Source of the DNA: Lamellibrachia satsuma
Taxonomy: Eukaryota > Annelida > Polychaeta > Sabellida > Siboglinidae
Direction of reading: 5' to 3'
DNA: 64,000 bases
NCBI GenBank assembly: GCA_033239005.1
Contig: BSQZ01000022.1
Location: 5,873,501-5,937,500, forward strand
Part shown: positions 22,201 through 30,764 of the stretch, piece after piece
Position numbering within the stretch: the stretch's first letter is position 1
Layout: each line of letters begins with the position of its first letter
The notes under the pieces: model-generated
Databases searched by the model: none
The model's input: only the letters and a program-made list of their open reading frames with translations
Told to the model about the DNA's origin: nothing
Made by a program: the position numbers and the translations under genes

Positions 22201-25200
22201 TCCTCGTAACCTCTTCCTTCCGTATGGTCTCCATGTGGTAATGTGCTTTGTCCATCTGTCGTCTTTGAGTCGGCTGATGTGTCCTGCCCAGGACCACTTT
22301 TAGATCAAATACCTGAAAATCCAGAAAAAAAATTTTGTCTGTGTTTATGTTGGAGGAAACACCTATTATGTAACATCCTTCCAAGTTCCTTGTCTAACTG
22401 ACAAAAGCAGTTGGTCACCGGATATTGTGTGAATATATCTCTGGTTTGTATAAGCTCATATATGGGACCCATCCACTTTGAATGCATCTCTGGTGTGTAT
22501 GAGCTCACATATGGGACCCATCCACTTTTAATGTATCTCTGGTGTGTATGAGCTCACATATGGGATCCATCCACTTTGAATGTATCTCTGGTGTGTATGA
22601 GCTCACATATGGGACCCATCCACTTTTAATGTATATCTGGTGTGTATGAGCTCACATATGGGACCCATCCACTTTTAATGTATATCTGGTGTGTATGAGC
22701 TCACATATGGGACCCATCCACTTTTAATGTATCTCTGGTGTGTATGAGCTCACATATGGGATCCATCCACTTTGAATGTATCTCTGGTGTGTATGAGCTC
22801 ACATATGGGACCCATCCACTTTTAATGTATCTCTGGTGTGTATGAGCTCACATATGGGACCCATCCACTTTTAATGTATCTCTGGTGTGTATGAGCTCAC
22901 ATATGGGACCCATCCACTTTTAATGTATCTCTGGTGTGTATGAGCTCACATATGGGACCCATCCACTTTTAATGTATCTCTGGTGTGTATGAGCTCACAT
23001 ATGGGACCCATCCACTTTTAATGTATCTCTGGTGTGTATGAGCTCACATATGGGACCCATCCACTTTTAATGTATCTCTGGTGTGTATGAGTTAACACTT
23101 AGCATATATTTAACTTAGCAGTATTTAAAAATTTGTTTTGTAACAGTAAGTCAGTAACTACGGGCAGTAACTAGTCATTCACTGTCACCATGTTGTGTTA
23201 CGTGTGATGTTGTTAGATCTGGGACCGTGGAAGTCTCGAGTGCGTGCAAGTGTTGACGGGTCACACGGGGTCCGTGCTGTGTCTGCAGTACGATGAAAAC
23301 ATCATTGTGTCTGGCTCCAGTGACTCGACTGTCAGGTGAGTGCATTGTACCAGACACCATGGCATGGATACTACTGAGAAAGAGAGTGCTTGAAGCTACT
23401 CTAGGCTGTTATATGTTAGATCTCTTGTCTCCTAATGAAAAAATGTAGTGAAAATCCACATGTATTGGTATTTTTTATGATTGATGGAGACCACGTTTTG
23501 TTACGCCATCATCAGCTGTTATATTATTAATTTAATACAACTTTTCTGCACATAAATAGTAATAATGCTATTGCCTTTATCGTGGCAATACATTATAATC
23601 TGATACATGTACATTGTTGGCAATAACCAATAGGGCTCCACCTGTCCTCCCTGTACCTGTGAATGCTACTGCGGGACACGGATCCTGAGTTCACACCTCA
23701 TCTCCTAGTGTAGTCACATAGACAGTATTAGACACTGAGTAATGGCTTCCGACAACTCATATACATTTAGTCACATGGGCACTAAGTAATGGTGTCTAAC
23801 AACTCTATATACTTGTAGTCACATAGGCATTGAGTAACAGCTTCTTACTACTCTATAACTAATTTAGGGTGTGGATTGTCAAATATGGGCATTGTGTTTA
23901 CAGGGTGTGGAGTGTCTAATATGGGCATTGTGTTTACATGGTGTGGAGTGTCTAATATGGGCATTGTGTTTACAGGGTGTGGAGTGTCTAATATGGGCAT
24001 TGTGTTTACAGGGTGTGGAGTGTCTAATATGGGCATTGTGTTTACATGGTGTGGAGTGTCTAATATGGGCGTTGTGTTTACATGGTGTGGAGTGTCTAAT
24101 ATGGGCGTTGTGTTTACAGGGTGTGGAGTGTCTAATATGGGCGTTGTGTTTACAGGGTGTGGAGTGTCTAATATGGGCGTTGTGTTTACAGGGTGTGGAG
24201 TGTCTAATATGGGCGTTGTGTTTACATGGTGTGGAGTGTCTAATATGGGCGTTGTGTTTACAGGGTGTGGAGTGTCTAATATGGGCATTGTGTTTACAGG
24301 GTGTGGAGTGTCTAATATGGGCATTGTGTTTACAGGGTGTGGAGTGTCTAATATGGGCATTGTGTTTACAGGGTGTGGAGTGTCTAATATGGGCATTGTG
24401 TTTACAGGGTGTGGAGTGTCTAATATGGGCATTGTGTTTACAGGGTGTGGAGGGTCTAATATGGGCATTGTGTTTACAGGGTGTGGAGTGTCTAATATGG
24501 GCATTGTGTTTACAGGGTGTGGAGTGTCTAATATGGGCATTGTGTTTACAGGGTGTGGAGTGTCTAATATGGGCATTGTGTTTACAGGGTGTGGAGTGTC
24601 TAATATGGGCATTGTGTTTACAGGGTGTGGAGTGTCTAATATGGGCATTGTGTTTACAGGGTGTGGAGTGTCTAATATGGGCATTGTGTTTACAGGGTGT
24701 GGAGTGTCTAATATGGGCATTGTGTTTACAGGGTGTGGAGTGTGAAGACGGGAGAGATGATTAATACACTAATTCACCACTGTGAGGCAGTGCTACATCT
24801 GCGCTTCTGTGACGGCATCATGGTCACATGCTCAAAGGTACGTCTGAACACTGCACTGACAGGTATCTGTCTCCAGTGTGTAGTTATGTTTATCTTACTA
24901 CAGTTTGTCAAATTTTATGTGTGCTATTGGAATGCAATATGTTATAGAGTGATGTTATATTGATATGTCATAGAGTTATGTTATAGTGATGTTACAGTGA
25001 TATGTTATAGAGCTATTCCTGCAATATGCTATAATCTTTTATTTACTTATATCATAGTTTATTTGTTATTAATCAAATATGTAATATTGACAACCATTTA
25101 TGTACATGTGCACACACATGCACGCAGGCACGCACACACGCACACACACAACACATTGAATATGCACTTCAACTGGAATTATTCATGTTTATATTCACAT

Positions 25201-25743
25201 GCATATGTATGTTTTTTTTGGTAAGAATATGGTTTGAAACAGAAAGTGGGCCACTGCAGAATAGCTCAGATAATTCGTCCAAATCCACATACCACCACTT
25301 GTTATTGTGCCTGTTTCAAAACTATTTCATTGATGCTGCTCTTCAGTTGACCCAGATGAACTCGGTGACTAATTGCAAGTAAACATTAGTAACACAATCA
25401 GATGTTTTGTTGACCCTAGGACCGGTCGATAGCCGTGTGGGACATGCAGTCACCTACTGACATCAACCTGCGTCGTGTGCTAGTTGGACACCGAGCCGCC
25501 GTCAACGTTGTCGACTTTGACCAGAAGTACATCGTGTCAGCATCTGGAGACCGCACCATCAAGGTGTGGAACACATCAACGTGCGAGTTTGTGCGTACTC
25601 TCAATGGCCACAAGCGTGGCATTGCATGTCTGCAGTATCGCGACCGTCTGGTGGTCAGTGGCAGCTCCGACAACACCATCCGGTGAGTGACATCACTGTC
25701 TTTCCTTGTAATTTTCAGCATTCTGCAATATTCTGCTAACTGG

Positions 25744-25816
<73 letters not shown>

Positions 25817-28800
25817 AGATTATGTATGCTATTATTATTAACAGATATATCATTTATCAACCAAAATGCAAATGTGACAGGAAACATTGTAGTAGTATAT
25901 ATGTATTACAGACTGTGGGATATAGAGTGTGGAGTCTGTCTGAAGGTACTAGAGAGTCATGTAGTATGTGTGTGTCACAGACTGGGATATAGAGTGTGGA
26001 GTCTGTCTGAGGGTACTAGAGAGTCATGTAGTATGTGTGTGTTACAGACTGTGGGATATAGAGTGTGGAGTCTGTCTGAGGGTACTAGAGAGTCATGTAG
26101 TATGTGTGTGTGTCACAGACTGTGGGATATAGAGTGTGGAGTCTGTCTGAGGGTACTAGAGAGTCATGTAGTATGTGTGTGTGTCACAGACTGTGGGATA
26201 TAGAGTGTGGAGTCTGTCTGAGGGTACTAGAGAGTCATGTAGTATGTGTGTGTGTGTCACAGACTGTGGGATATAGAGTGTGGAGTCTTTCTGAGGGTAC
26301 TAGAGAGTCATGTAGTATGTGTGTGTGTGTGTGTCACAGACTGTGGGATATAGAGTGTGGAGTCTTTCTGAGGGTACTAGAGAGTCATGTAGTATGTGTG
26401 TGTCACAGACTGTGGGATGTAGAGTGTGGAGTCTGTCTGAGGGTACTAGAGAGTCATGTAGTATGTGTGTGTGTGTCACAGACTGTGGGATATAGAGTGT
26501 GGAGTCTTTCTGAGGGTACTAGAGAGTCATGTAGTATGTGTGTGTGTCACAGACTGTGGGATATAGAGTGTGGAGTCTTTCTGAATGTACTAGAGAGTCA
26601 TGTAGTATGTGTGTGTCACAGACTGTGGGATATAGAGTGTGGAGTCTGTCTGAGGGTACTAGAGAGTCATGTAGTATGTGTGTGTTACAGACTGTGGGAT
26701 ATAGAGTGTGGAGTCTGTCTGAGGGTACTAGAGAGTCATGTAGTATGTATGTGTGTGTTACAGACTGTGGGACATAGAGTGTGGAGCCTGTCTGAGGGTA
26801 CTAGAGAGTCATGTAGTATGTGTGTGTTACAGACTGTGGGATATAGAGTGTGGAGTCTGTCTAAGGGTACTAGAGAGTCATGTAGTATGTGTGTGTTACA
26901 GACTGTGGGATATAGAGTGTGGAGTCTGTCTGAGGGTACTAGAGAGTCATGTAGTATGTGTGTGTTACAGACTGTGGGATATAGAGTGTGGAGTCTGTCT
27001 GAGGGTACTAGAGAGTCATGTAGTATGTGTGTGTTACAGACTGTGGGATATAGAGTGTGGCGTCTGTCTAAGGGTACTAGAGAGTCATGTAGTATGTGTG
27101 TGTTACAGACTGTGGGACATTGAGTGTGGAGCCTGTCTGAGGGTACTAGAGAGTCATGTAGTATGTGTGTGTCACAGACTGTGGGATATAGAGTGTGGAG
27201 TCTGTCTGAGGGTACTAGAGAGTCATGTAGTATGTGTGTGTTACAGACTGTGGGATATAGAGTGTGGAGTCTGTCTGAGGGTACTAGAGAGTCATGTAGT
27301 ATGTATGTGTATGTTACAGACTGTGGGACATTGAGTGTGGAGCCTGTCTGAGGGTACTAGAGAGTCATGTAGTATGTATGTGTGTGTTACAGACTGTGGG
27401 ACATTGAGTGTGGAGCCTGTCTGAGGGTACTAGAGAGTCATGTAGTATGTATGTGTGTGTTACAGACTGTGGGACATTGAGTGTGGAGCCTGTCTGAGGG
27501 TACTAGAGAGTCATGTAGTATGTATATGTGTGTTACAGACTGTGGGACATTGAGTGTGGAGCCTGTCTGAGGGTACTCGAGGGTCACGAGGAGTTAGTCC
27601 GATGTATCCGCTTCGACAACAAACGCATCGTCAGCGGAGCCTACGATGGGTAGGATAAGTTTTTGTTTCTATTACTCTGTCTAGCTTCTTAAACGGATCT
27701 TTAATAATGAGAGCTGAATAGCTGTGTTTATGGCTCACAAACCTTGTTTTAGTTGGATATTTAGAAGTGATTCTAATAGTCATAAACATGTTGTCAGGTA
27801 CTGTTGTTAGTCAGGTGTGGTGTGACGTTTTCCAGTCATAAAACAAGTAGTTAATGATAAATCAGTAGTCGGCTTTTATCACATGATGAGACAGTAGTGG
27901 ACGTTCTGTGCCAAGGATGTAACACATGTTTATTGCATGTAAGTTTCTTCAGTGTTCAGTTTTTAGTTCCTATAAATAAAAAAAATCAACCAACAGTTGG
28001 TGTTAGAAAATAAGATAATTTTCTGGGAGGACTCCTTCAGATATATATAGTCAAACCCTCAACATCTGACCTGCCGATGTCAATGTCATGTTGTGCAGTG
28101 TTGCTAGAGACTGTTGTTTTTTGTAGTAAAGTGAAGGTGTGGGATCTGACAGCCGCCCTGGACCCCCGCGCCCCCGCTGGAACGCTCTGTCTCAGAACCC
28201 TTGTGGTATGTCCATGCTTTCTATACATCTCATTTCAAAATTGAAACTGGGTCTGTTGTAATAATTGCATGTTAATTGTCAGTCGTATGCAATTTCATAC
28301 ATTGTACTATTATTTGTAAGTAATTTATATGAACATACCTTGAAGGTCATAACTTCCATGTTTTCTACCCAAGGTCATTTGTAAGTAGATTCGTATTTGC
28401 TGTTTACTGATATTGATAATTACTGTTAACTTGTCTTCATGAACCAGCGGTGCTGTCTTTCAGTCACTTCTGGTGGAGCAGCCTGAATAGTTGATGTGAC
28501 TTTGTGGAGAAGTTTGTGGTGTCTGTCCATGTGTGTGTGCGTGTCTTTGCATATGTGTCTGTGAGTGTTTGTGTGTGTTTGTGCATGTCTGTGCATGTTT
28601 GTGTGTGTGCGTGTATGTGTGTGCGTGTGTGTGCATATCTGTGCATGTTTGTGTGTGTTTGTGCATGTGTGTGTGTGCGTGCGTGCGAGCATGCGTGCGT
28701 GTCACTGTGATCTTGTAGATGACTTTGGTTGAATGAGAGTTGCAGTGCAGGTTGTGTTGTCTGTGGCGTGATGTGGCTGTCGTCTCCATTGCAGGAGCAC

Positions 28801-28959
28801 TCTGGACGCGTATTTCGGCTGCAGTTCGATGAGTTCCAGATCGTGAGCAGTTCACATGATGACACAATCCTCATATGGGACTTCCTCAATGTGCAGGCGC
28901 CTGAAAATTCCGCCCAATCTCGGTCACAGTCACGAACGTACACCTACGTGTCTAAATGA
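13191..28959 (+). CDS. BTRC: beta-TrCP / Slimb: F-box and WD40 substrate receptor of SCF ubiquitin ligase (11 coding exons)
   Basis: join(13191..13256, 15302..15551, 18954..19140, 19900..19993, 20609..20746, 23217..23335, 24732..24837, 25420..25682, 27539..27649, 28127..28205, 28795..28959): 1,578 nt, 525 residues, all introns GT-AG with matching phases. The family binds Skp1 through the F-box and delivers phosphodegron (DSGxxS) substrates such as beta-catenin, IkB and Cubitus/Gli to the SCF E3 ligase. Domains in order: variable N-terminus (1-55), D domain for dimerisation (about 57-105, [10 protein letters not shown]), F-box (about 106-150, [17 protein letters not shown]), linker, then seven WD40 blades (about 215-510). 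Degron-contact positions known from the human protein (Tyr271, Arg285, Arg431 and Arg474, from memory) have matching local motifs: [24 protein letters not shown] and [15 protein letters not shown]. Length fits the family (fly Slimb about 510). One oddity is VWSVKTGEM in blade 3, where relatives have VWDVNTGEM. The symbol could equally be written slmb or FBXW1/11, since vertebrates have two paralogues. Confidence 0.97.
13257..14200 (+). other. Intron 1, first part
   Basis: Begins GTAAGA. A CGCCATTTTG (YY1-like) lies at about 13,321-13,330 just inside the intron. A GT/GC microsatellite is at about 14,080-14,105. Nothing else was recognised. Confidence 0.4.
14209..15090. mobile_element. Putative non-autonomous DNA transposon in intron 1 (882 bp)
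   Basis: An exact 8-bp direct repeat AGTACCGA flanks it (14,201-14,208 and 15,091-15,098). Near the ends are matching inverted sequences, GTGCCAAATAAACG on the left and, on the opposite strand, GTGCCGAATAAGCG on the right. The pattern TTTAATAATAGTA(T/A)AGTGCC recurs inside. An 8-bp duplication suggests the hAT superfamily, but the extreme ends do not align perfectly. Confidence 0.6.
15302..15551 (+). CDS. BTRC: beta-TrCP exon 2 (D domain)
   Basis: Acceptor TTTGTCAG|GCGGAA, donor CTTCCTG|GTATGC. Encodes [20 protein letters not shown] and [20 protein letters not shown], aligned to the dimerisation domain of beta-TrCP. It ends after the first base of a codon. The donor sequence is the start of the intron-2 tandem array. 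Confidence 0.97.
15552..17809. repeat. Intron 2 tandem array (99-bp higher-order unit) starting at the exon 2 donor
   Basis: From the splice donor to 17,809 the intron consists of variants of TGATACACACTGTCCTGGTA / CTCACACTGATACACTAG. Between about 15,750 and 17,250 these are organised in 99-bp units (spacing checked at 15,753 and 15,852). The exon-intron junction CTTCCTGGTATGCCCACA then GTGATACACT is itself a recognisable member of the series. Continued at 18,605-18,780 after a transposon insertion. Confidence 0.93.
17810..18604. mobile_element. Second copy of the hAT-type element, inserted in the intron 2 array
   Basis: Begins CAGAGTTGTTTGATTTAAAT and shares with 6,806-7,278, on the opposite strand, the blocks AATTGTTTACAAACAT, TGAATGCAGTGAAGCCACA and AGTCAGAAGCCCTGAGTTAA. 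It ends near ATGATTTTTTCATGATACAC. ACTGATAC lies on both sides, but the surrounding array is full of that word, so the target duplication is not independent evidence. An extra internal segment (about 18,120-18,540), including AGCGCTATAT, is absent from the first copy. Confidence 0.8.
18605..18780. repeat. Intron 2 array, right part
   Basis: Four further degenerate units of GATACACTAGTGATACACAC / GTCCTGGTA type; the last includes CCTGGTATGCTCACAC, close to the exon 2 donor sequence. Confidence 0.85.
18954..19140 (+). CDS. BTRC: beta-TrCP exon 3 (F-box)
   Basis: Acceptor GATGTTGTAG|CCAAAG, donor GTGGGTG|GTATGT. Encodes [20 protein letters not shown] through [11 protein letters not shown], containing the Skp1-binding F-box. 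Phase 1 in, phase 2 out; the Trp codon is split across the next intron. Confidence 0.97.
19141..19899 (+). other. Intron 3, with a 61-bp tandem duplication
   Basis: Two copies of TGCATCTAGTGCAATGAGTG / ATCATCTGCACTGT lie at about 19,325-19,450. The remainder shows nothing beyond the acceptor tract before 19,900. Confidence 0.6.
19900..19993 (+). CDS. BTRC: beta-TrCP exon 4 (linker)
   Basis: Acceptor TTCTCAACAG|GGGACA, donor ATCGAT|GTGAGT. Encodes [18 protein letters not shown] then [13 protein letters not shown], the linker between F-box and propeller (vertebrate counterpart FYRALYPKII). Confidence 0.96.
20430..20580. repeat. Dispersed repeat in intron 4, related to 1,580-2,060
   Basis: GTTGTCATGCAATATGGTGC and TTAGTTGGGACACAACTTG correspond to the parts flanking the 15-bp expansion at 1,885-2,020. 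Confidence 0.55.
20609..20746 (+). CDS. BTRC: beta-TrCP exon 5 (WD40 blade 1)
   Basis: Acceptor TGTGTCACAG|AGGATA, donor ATCAAG|GTGGGT. Encodes [20 protein letters not shown] and [20 protein letters not shown], then RDNTIK. Starts and ends in phase 0. The Tyr and Arg of the degron pocket are in this exon. Confidence 0.97.
20786..21330. repeat. 41-bp minisatellite in intron 5
   Basis: Thirteen units of exactly 41 bp (AAGTCCTTGGGAAACCCA then AGCTCAGCGGTGCACCAACAC), beginning 40 bp after the exon 5 donor. Because 41 is not a multiple of three, the open frames through it cycle through all phases. No exon-like content. Confidence 0.97.
21340..21690 (-). mobile_element. LINE 3' fragment, minus strand
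   Basis: The minus strand reads LLTPSRQ-type sequence and then [20 protein letters not shown] and [11 protein letters not shown], the same family as the plus-strand relic at 55,480-56,560 (LLFVPSVKTNVGTRIF). Confidence 0.8.
21690..21870. repeat. 32-bp tandem repeat in intron 5
   Basis: About five units of GTGATGAAGATGCTGACAG / TGTACTTACTATT. Confidence 0.88.
22062..22300 (-). mobile_element. RTE-like LINE C-terminal fragment, minus strand
   Basis: The minus strand reads [36 protein letters not shown] and [20 protein letters not shown], ending in a stop. These are hallmark motifs of the C-terminus of RTE-type reverse transcriptases. A plus-strand frame of 108 codons across it is only its shadow. 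Confidence 0.87.
22430..23090. repeat. 49-bp minisatellite in intron 5
   Basis: About thirteen units of 49 bp (TATCTCTGGTGTGTATGAGC then TCACATATGGGACCCATCCA), ending about 125 bp before exon 6. Confidence 0.96.
23217..23335 (+). CDS. BTRC: beta-TrCP exon 6 (WD40 blade 2)
   Basis: Acceptor GATGTTGTTAG|ATCTGG, donor ACTGTCAG|GTGAGT. Encodes [20 protein letters not shown] and [19 protein letters not shown]. Ends with two bases of an Arg codon. Confidence 0.97.
23700..23862. repeat. Three diverged ~57-bp units in intron 6
   Basis: TAGTCACATAGACAGTATTA, TAGTCACATGGGCACTAAGT and TAGTCACATAGGCATTGAGT each start a unit ending in AACTC(A)TATA. They lie immediately before the 36-bp acceptor array. 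Confidence 0.8.
23868..24731 (+). repeat. 36-bp array made of the exon 7 splice acceptor (24 units)
   Basis: Twenty-four units fill 864 bp without a single length change: 24,732 minus 24 x 36 is 23,868, where GGTGTGG again follows an AG. Each unit has 12 bases of exon 7 (GGTGTGGAGTGT) followed by CTAATATGGGCATTGTGTTTACAG split as CTAATATGGGCA and TTGTGTTTACAG, so it holds a branchpoint-like CTAAT about 19 bases before TTTACAG. The array abuts the real exon with no spacer. Long open frames occur on both strands only because 36 is a multiple of three; in the frame of the gene every unit after the first reads VWSV then TAA. Confidence 0.98.
24732..24837 (+). CDS. BTRC: beta-TrCP exon 7 (WD40 blade 3)
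   Basis: Acceptor GTGTTTACAG|GGTGTGG, donor TCAAAG|GTACGT. Encodes [20 protein letters not shown] and [15 protein letters not shown]. The first 12 exon bases and the last 24 intron bases are the 36-bp unit of the array that precedes the exon. The WD dipeptide of this blade reads WS, within those shared 12 bases. Confidence 0.96.
24838..25419 (+). other. Intron 7
   Basis: Contains a CA-rich microsatellite (about 25,108-25,155) and AT-rich short repeats with TGTTATAG (24,940-25,020). Nothing else recognised. Confidence 0.6.
25420..25682 (+). CDS. BTRC: beta-TrCP exon 8 (WD40 blades 4-5)
   Basis: Acceptor TTGACCCTAG|GACCGG, donor ACCATCCG|GTGAGT. Encodes [40 protein letters not shown] and [17 protein letters not shown]. 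This is the largest exon and almost identical to vertebrate and fly sequences. Confidence 0.98.
25748..25816. repeat. (TA)n microsatellite in intron 8
   Basis: About 68 bp of TA with two GTATATG interruptions. Confidence 0.97.
25905..27538 (+). repeat. ~70-bp array made of the exon 9 splice acceptor (23 units)
   Basis: Twenty-three copies of (GT)nTTACAG or (GT)nCACAG followed by ACTGTGGGATATAGAGTGTG and GAGTCTGTCTGAGGGTACTA, spaced 67-78 bp because the GT run varies. Translated in the frame of the gene each reads [16 protein letters not shown], the first residues of exon 9. Units nearest the exon carry GGGACATTGAG and GGAGCC, as the exon does; distant ones carry GGGATATAGAG and GGAGTC. Each unit also holds TAGTATGTGTG, a possible 5' splice donor. 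Confidence 0.98.
27539..27649 (+). CDS. BTRC: beta-TrCP exon 9 (WD40 blade 6)
   Basis: Acceptor GTGTGTTACAG|ACTGTGG, donor TACGATGG|GTAGGA. Encodes [20 protein letters not shown] and [17 protein letters not shown]. It is the last member of a ladder of about 24 copies of the acceptor and exon start; only this copy continues past LRVLE into GHEELVRC. Confidence 0.97.
27650..28126 (+). other. Intron 9
   Basis: No repeats or other features recognised; the acceptor is preceded by a good T-rich tract CTGTTGTTTTTTGTAG. Confidence 0.5.
28127..28205 (+). CDS. BTRC: beta-TrCP exon 10
   Basis: Acceptor TTTTTTGTAG|TAAAGT, donor CTTGTG|GTATGT. Encodes [20 protein letters not shown] and CLRTLV. The local base composition is GC-rich compared with the flanking introns. 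Confidence 0.97.
28520..28705. repeat. GT-rich imperfect microsatellite in intron 10
   Basis: Degenerate GTGTGTGC/GCATGTGT repeats. Minus-strand frames give only HTHT-rich peptides. The same GTGCGTGC type plus downstream sequence recurs at 53,140-53,270. Confidence 0.92.
28795..28959 (+). CDS. BTRC: beta-TrCP exon 11 (last WD40 blade, stop)
   Basis: Acceptor CTCCATTGCAG|GAGCAC. Encodes [20 protein letters not shown] and [12 protein letters not shown], a short variable tail ending SRTYTYVSK, and stop TGA at 28,957-28,959. A shortened copy of this exon lies at 53,277-53,414. Confidence 0.98.
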   Translation, partial: EHSGRVFRLQFDEFQIVSSSHDDTILIWDFLNVQAPENSAQSRSQSRTYTYVSK

Positions 28960-29035
28960 GTAGCTGCTGTCTATGTCAGTGTCTCTGACTACTGTCTACG
29001 AGTGATTTGCCACAACTTTTTCTGTCGGGTGAACT

Positions 29036-29041
29036 AATAAA
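29036..29041 (+). terminator. Candidate polyadenylation signal of the beta-TrCP gene
   Basis: AATAAA lies 77 bp after the stop codon, followed by GT-rich sequence (GAGGTGGTC). It is the first AATAAA downstream of the stop. Assigned by motif only. Confidence 0.45.
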
Positions 29042-29245
29042 TAATGAGGTGGTCTTAAGCTGGTGAACAGGTATGCTCTTGGGTGGCACGATGGCGCGTC
29101 ACTAGCTGCCAATGACATGTGACAACATTCAGTGACAGTTCAACAGTGACGATGATGATGAATGTAGATATGTGTCGGTTGTCAATGTTGTCATTTATAG
29201 AGCTGTTGGCTTCACTGATGTTCCCTATTGCTCTGTGTATACTAC

Positions 29246-29416
29246 AGACTCGCCTGCCAGGCTGTATCAGCTACAGACTCGCCTGCCAGGCTGTATCAGC
29301 TACAGACTCGCCTGCCAGGCTGTATCAGCTACAGACTCGCTTGCCAGGCTGTATCAGCTACAGACTCGCCTGCCAGGCTGTATCAGCTACAGACTCGCCT
29401 GCCAGGCTGTATCAGC
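29246..29416. repeat. 29-bp minisatellite
   Basis: Six nearly identical units of CAGACTCGCCTGCCAGGCTG plus TATCAGCTA. Frames of up to 139 codons across it are repeat artefacts. Confidence 0.96.
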
Positions 29417-30750
29417 AGATGAACCATGAGGGTAGACTGCCGTCTGGTTCTCATGCTTATCTGCAAGCCCATGGTGTTATCAGGTATCACGTCCCCCTTT
29501 TCTTGGGGGCTAATCTTCTTAACTCGATTTGGGCTTGATTTATTGCTTGCAAATCTCCTTGAAACCCTTTATATCCCACTGTCTTCCCATCCCTATCGTT
29601 GTCTCCTCATCCCAACTAATACTCACTCGATTTCCTCTGTCCTCTTCTCTGTGGTGGAGTAACTTTTCAACTGTGAAACTTATGCAATGTCTACTGCTTG
29701 GTTGGGACGTTTGTGTACAGATGTTTGTGTACAGATGCCTTCAGCGTGTTGTTGTTCGACGGATGTCGGCAGGATTCCCTGAGTTCCAGCTCATTTGTAG
29801 CCTCATACACTGTGTACTTAATGTCGTTTATAAGACGGTCTTACTGGCTTTGTTGAATCAACAGGGAATAACCATACTTCTGTGAACATGTATGTTTTTA
29901 AATGTGCTTGTATACAAACACAAGTGCAGGTCATGATAACATGTGCTGACATGTGGCCTGTCAAAAATGTACAAGGAAATTAAGTTTGCTGCACATTTAA
30001 TTCTTAAGCAGTTTCATAATGTTTCAGCATTGCCTAACTGGCAACATTCCTCGTGACACCGCCAGGGGCGGGCAGTGTTGGTAGTTGACAATGTGGTGGT
30101 TCATGGATCAGTCGACTGACTTAAGGGCCTCTACCTGTCACTGTGTGTGTGTCACACAACCTGTGTTGTCTTATGTAGCTTATGATCTCAGTCGGGACAC
30201 AGGCAGCCCACACGTCATTTAAAGCTGCCTCCTCAGTTAAATTACCCCATTGTCAATCAGGTTTGTTGATGTTCTTATATGTACTGTGTGAATAGTTTAA
30301 GTAATAGTCACAGTTGGTTTTTATAAAATAGGGCATACATTTGTTAAAATCATCAACGTGATAACTTGACTCTGGTTGTTAGATCAGGTAACTGGTGAAA
30401 GTGTGATGTCATAGTACATAGAGGTGTGACTAGCTATGTCATAGTACATACAGTTGTGACTCTGTGTCATAGTACAGAGCTGTGACTCTGTGTCATAGTC
30501 ATAGTGTAGCTACACCTTTTGGGTTCGATTGAGCAAAAACTAATTTAATAGTTGTTGCGACCATTTCATCAACGAAAAAATAACACATTTGCACAGATAA
30601 GTCAGCAGGTCATAGTCGATACTAGATAGGTTTGATTTTTTTGCGTAATGAGTTTGACACAAGCCGAGGTAAAACAATTGAATTGATGAGGCAGCTTTTA
30701 GTTAATGTTATTTGATTTCATGTGGTACGTAGTTTCGTGTTCCTTGTTCT
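29417..30750. other. Intergenic, nothing recognised
   Basis: No frame with a recognisable domain; a frame of 118 codons at 29,529 has no distinguishing feature. Short repeats of CATAGTACATA occur near 30,410-30,500. Confidence 0.45.
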
Positions 30751-30764
30751 TGTGGCTGTTTGGG

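Noticed and set aside
21977..22303. 108-codon plus-strand frame with hydrophobic stretches
   Set aside because: The opposite strand reads a clear RTE reverse-transcriptase C-terminus, so the plus frame is its shadow.
23848..24764. Open frames of 289-297 codons on both strands as a repetitive protein
   Set aside because: The period is 36 bp, a multiple of three, so any frame without a stop in one unit stays open. The sequence is the intron-derived acceptor array of exon 7, and the gene's own frame is closed by TAA in each unit.
26104..27123. 339-codon plus-strand frame with LWDIECG repeats as a multi-blade WD40 protein
   Set aside because: Each unit contains only the first part of one blade followed by GT-repeat intron sequence. 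It is the amplified 3' splice region of exon 9, not a coding series.
28426..28943. Minus-strand frames of 88-159 codons rich in HTHT
   Set aside because: Shadow of the GT-rich microsatellite and exon 11 on the opposite strand.
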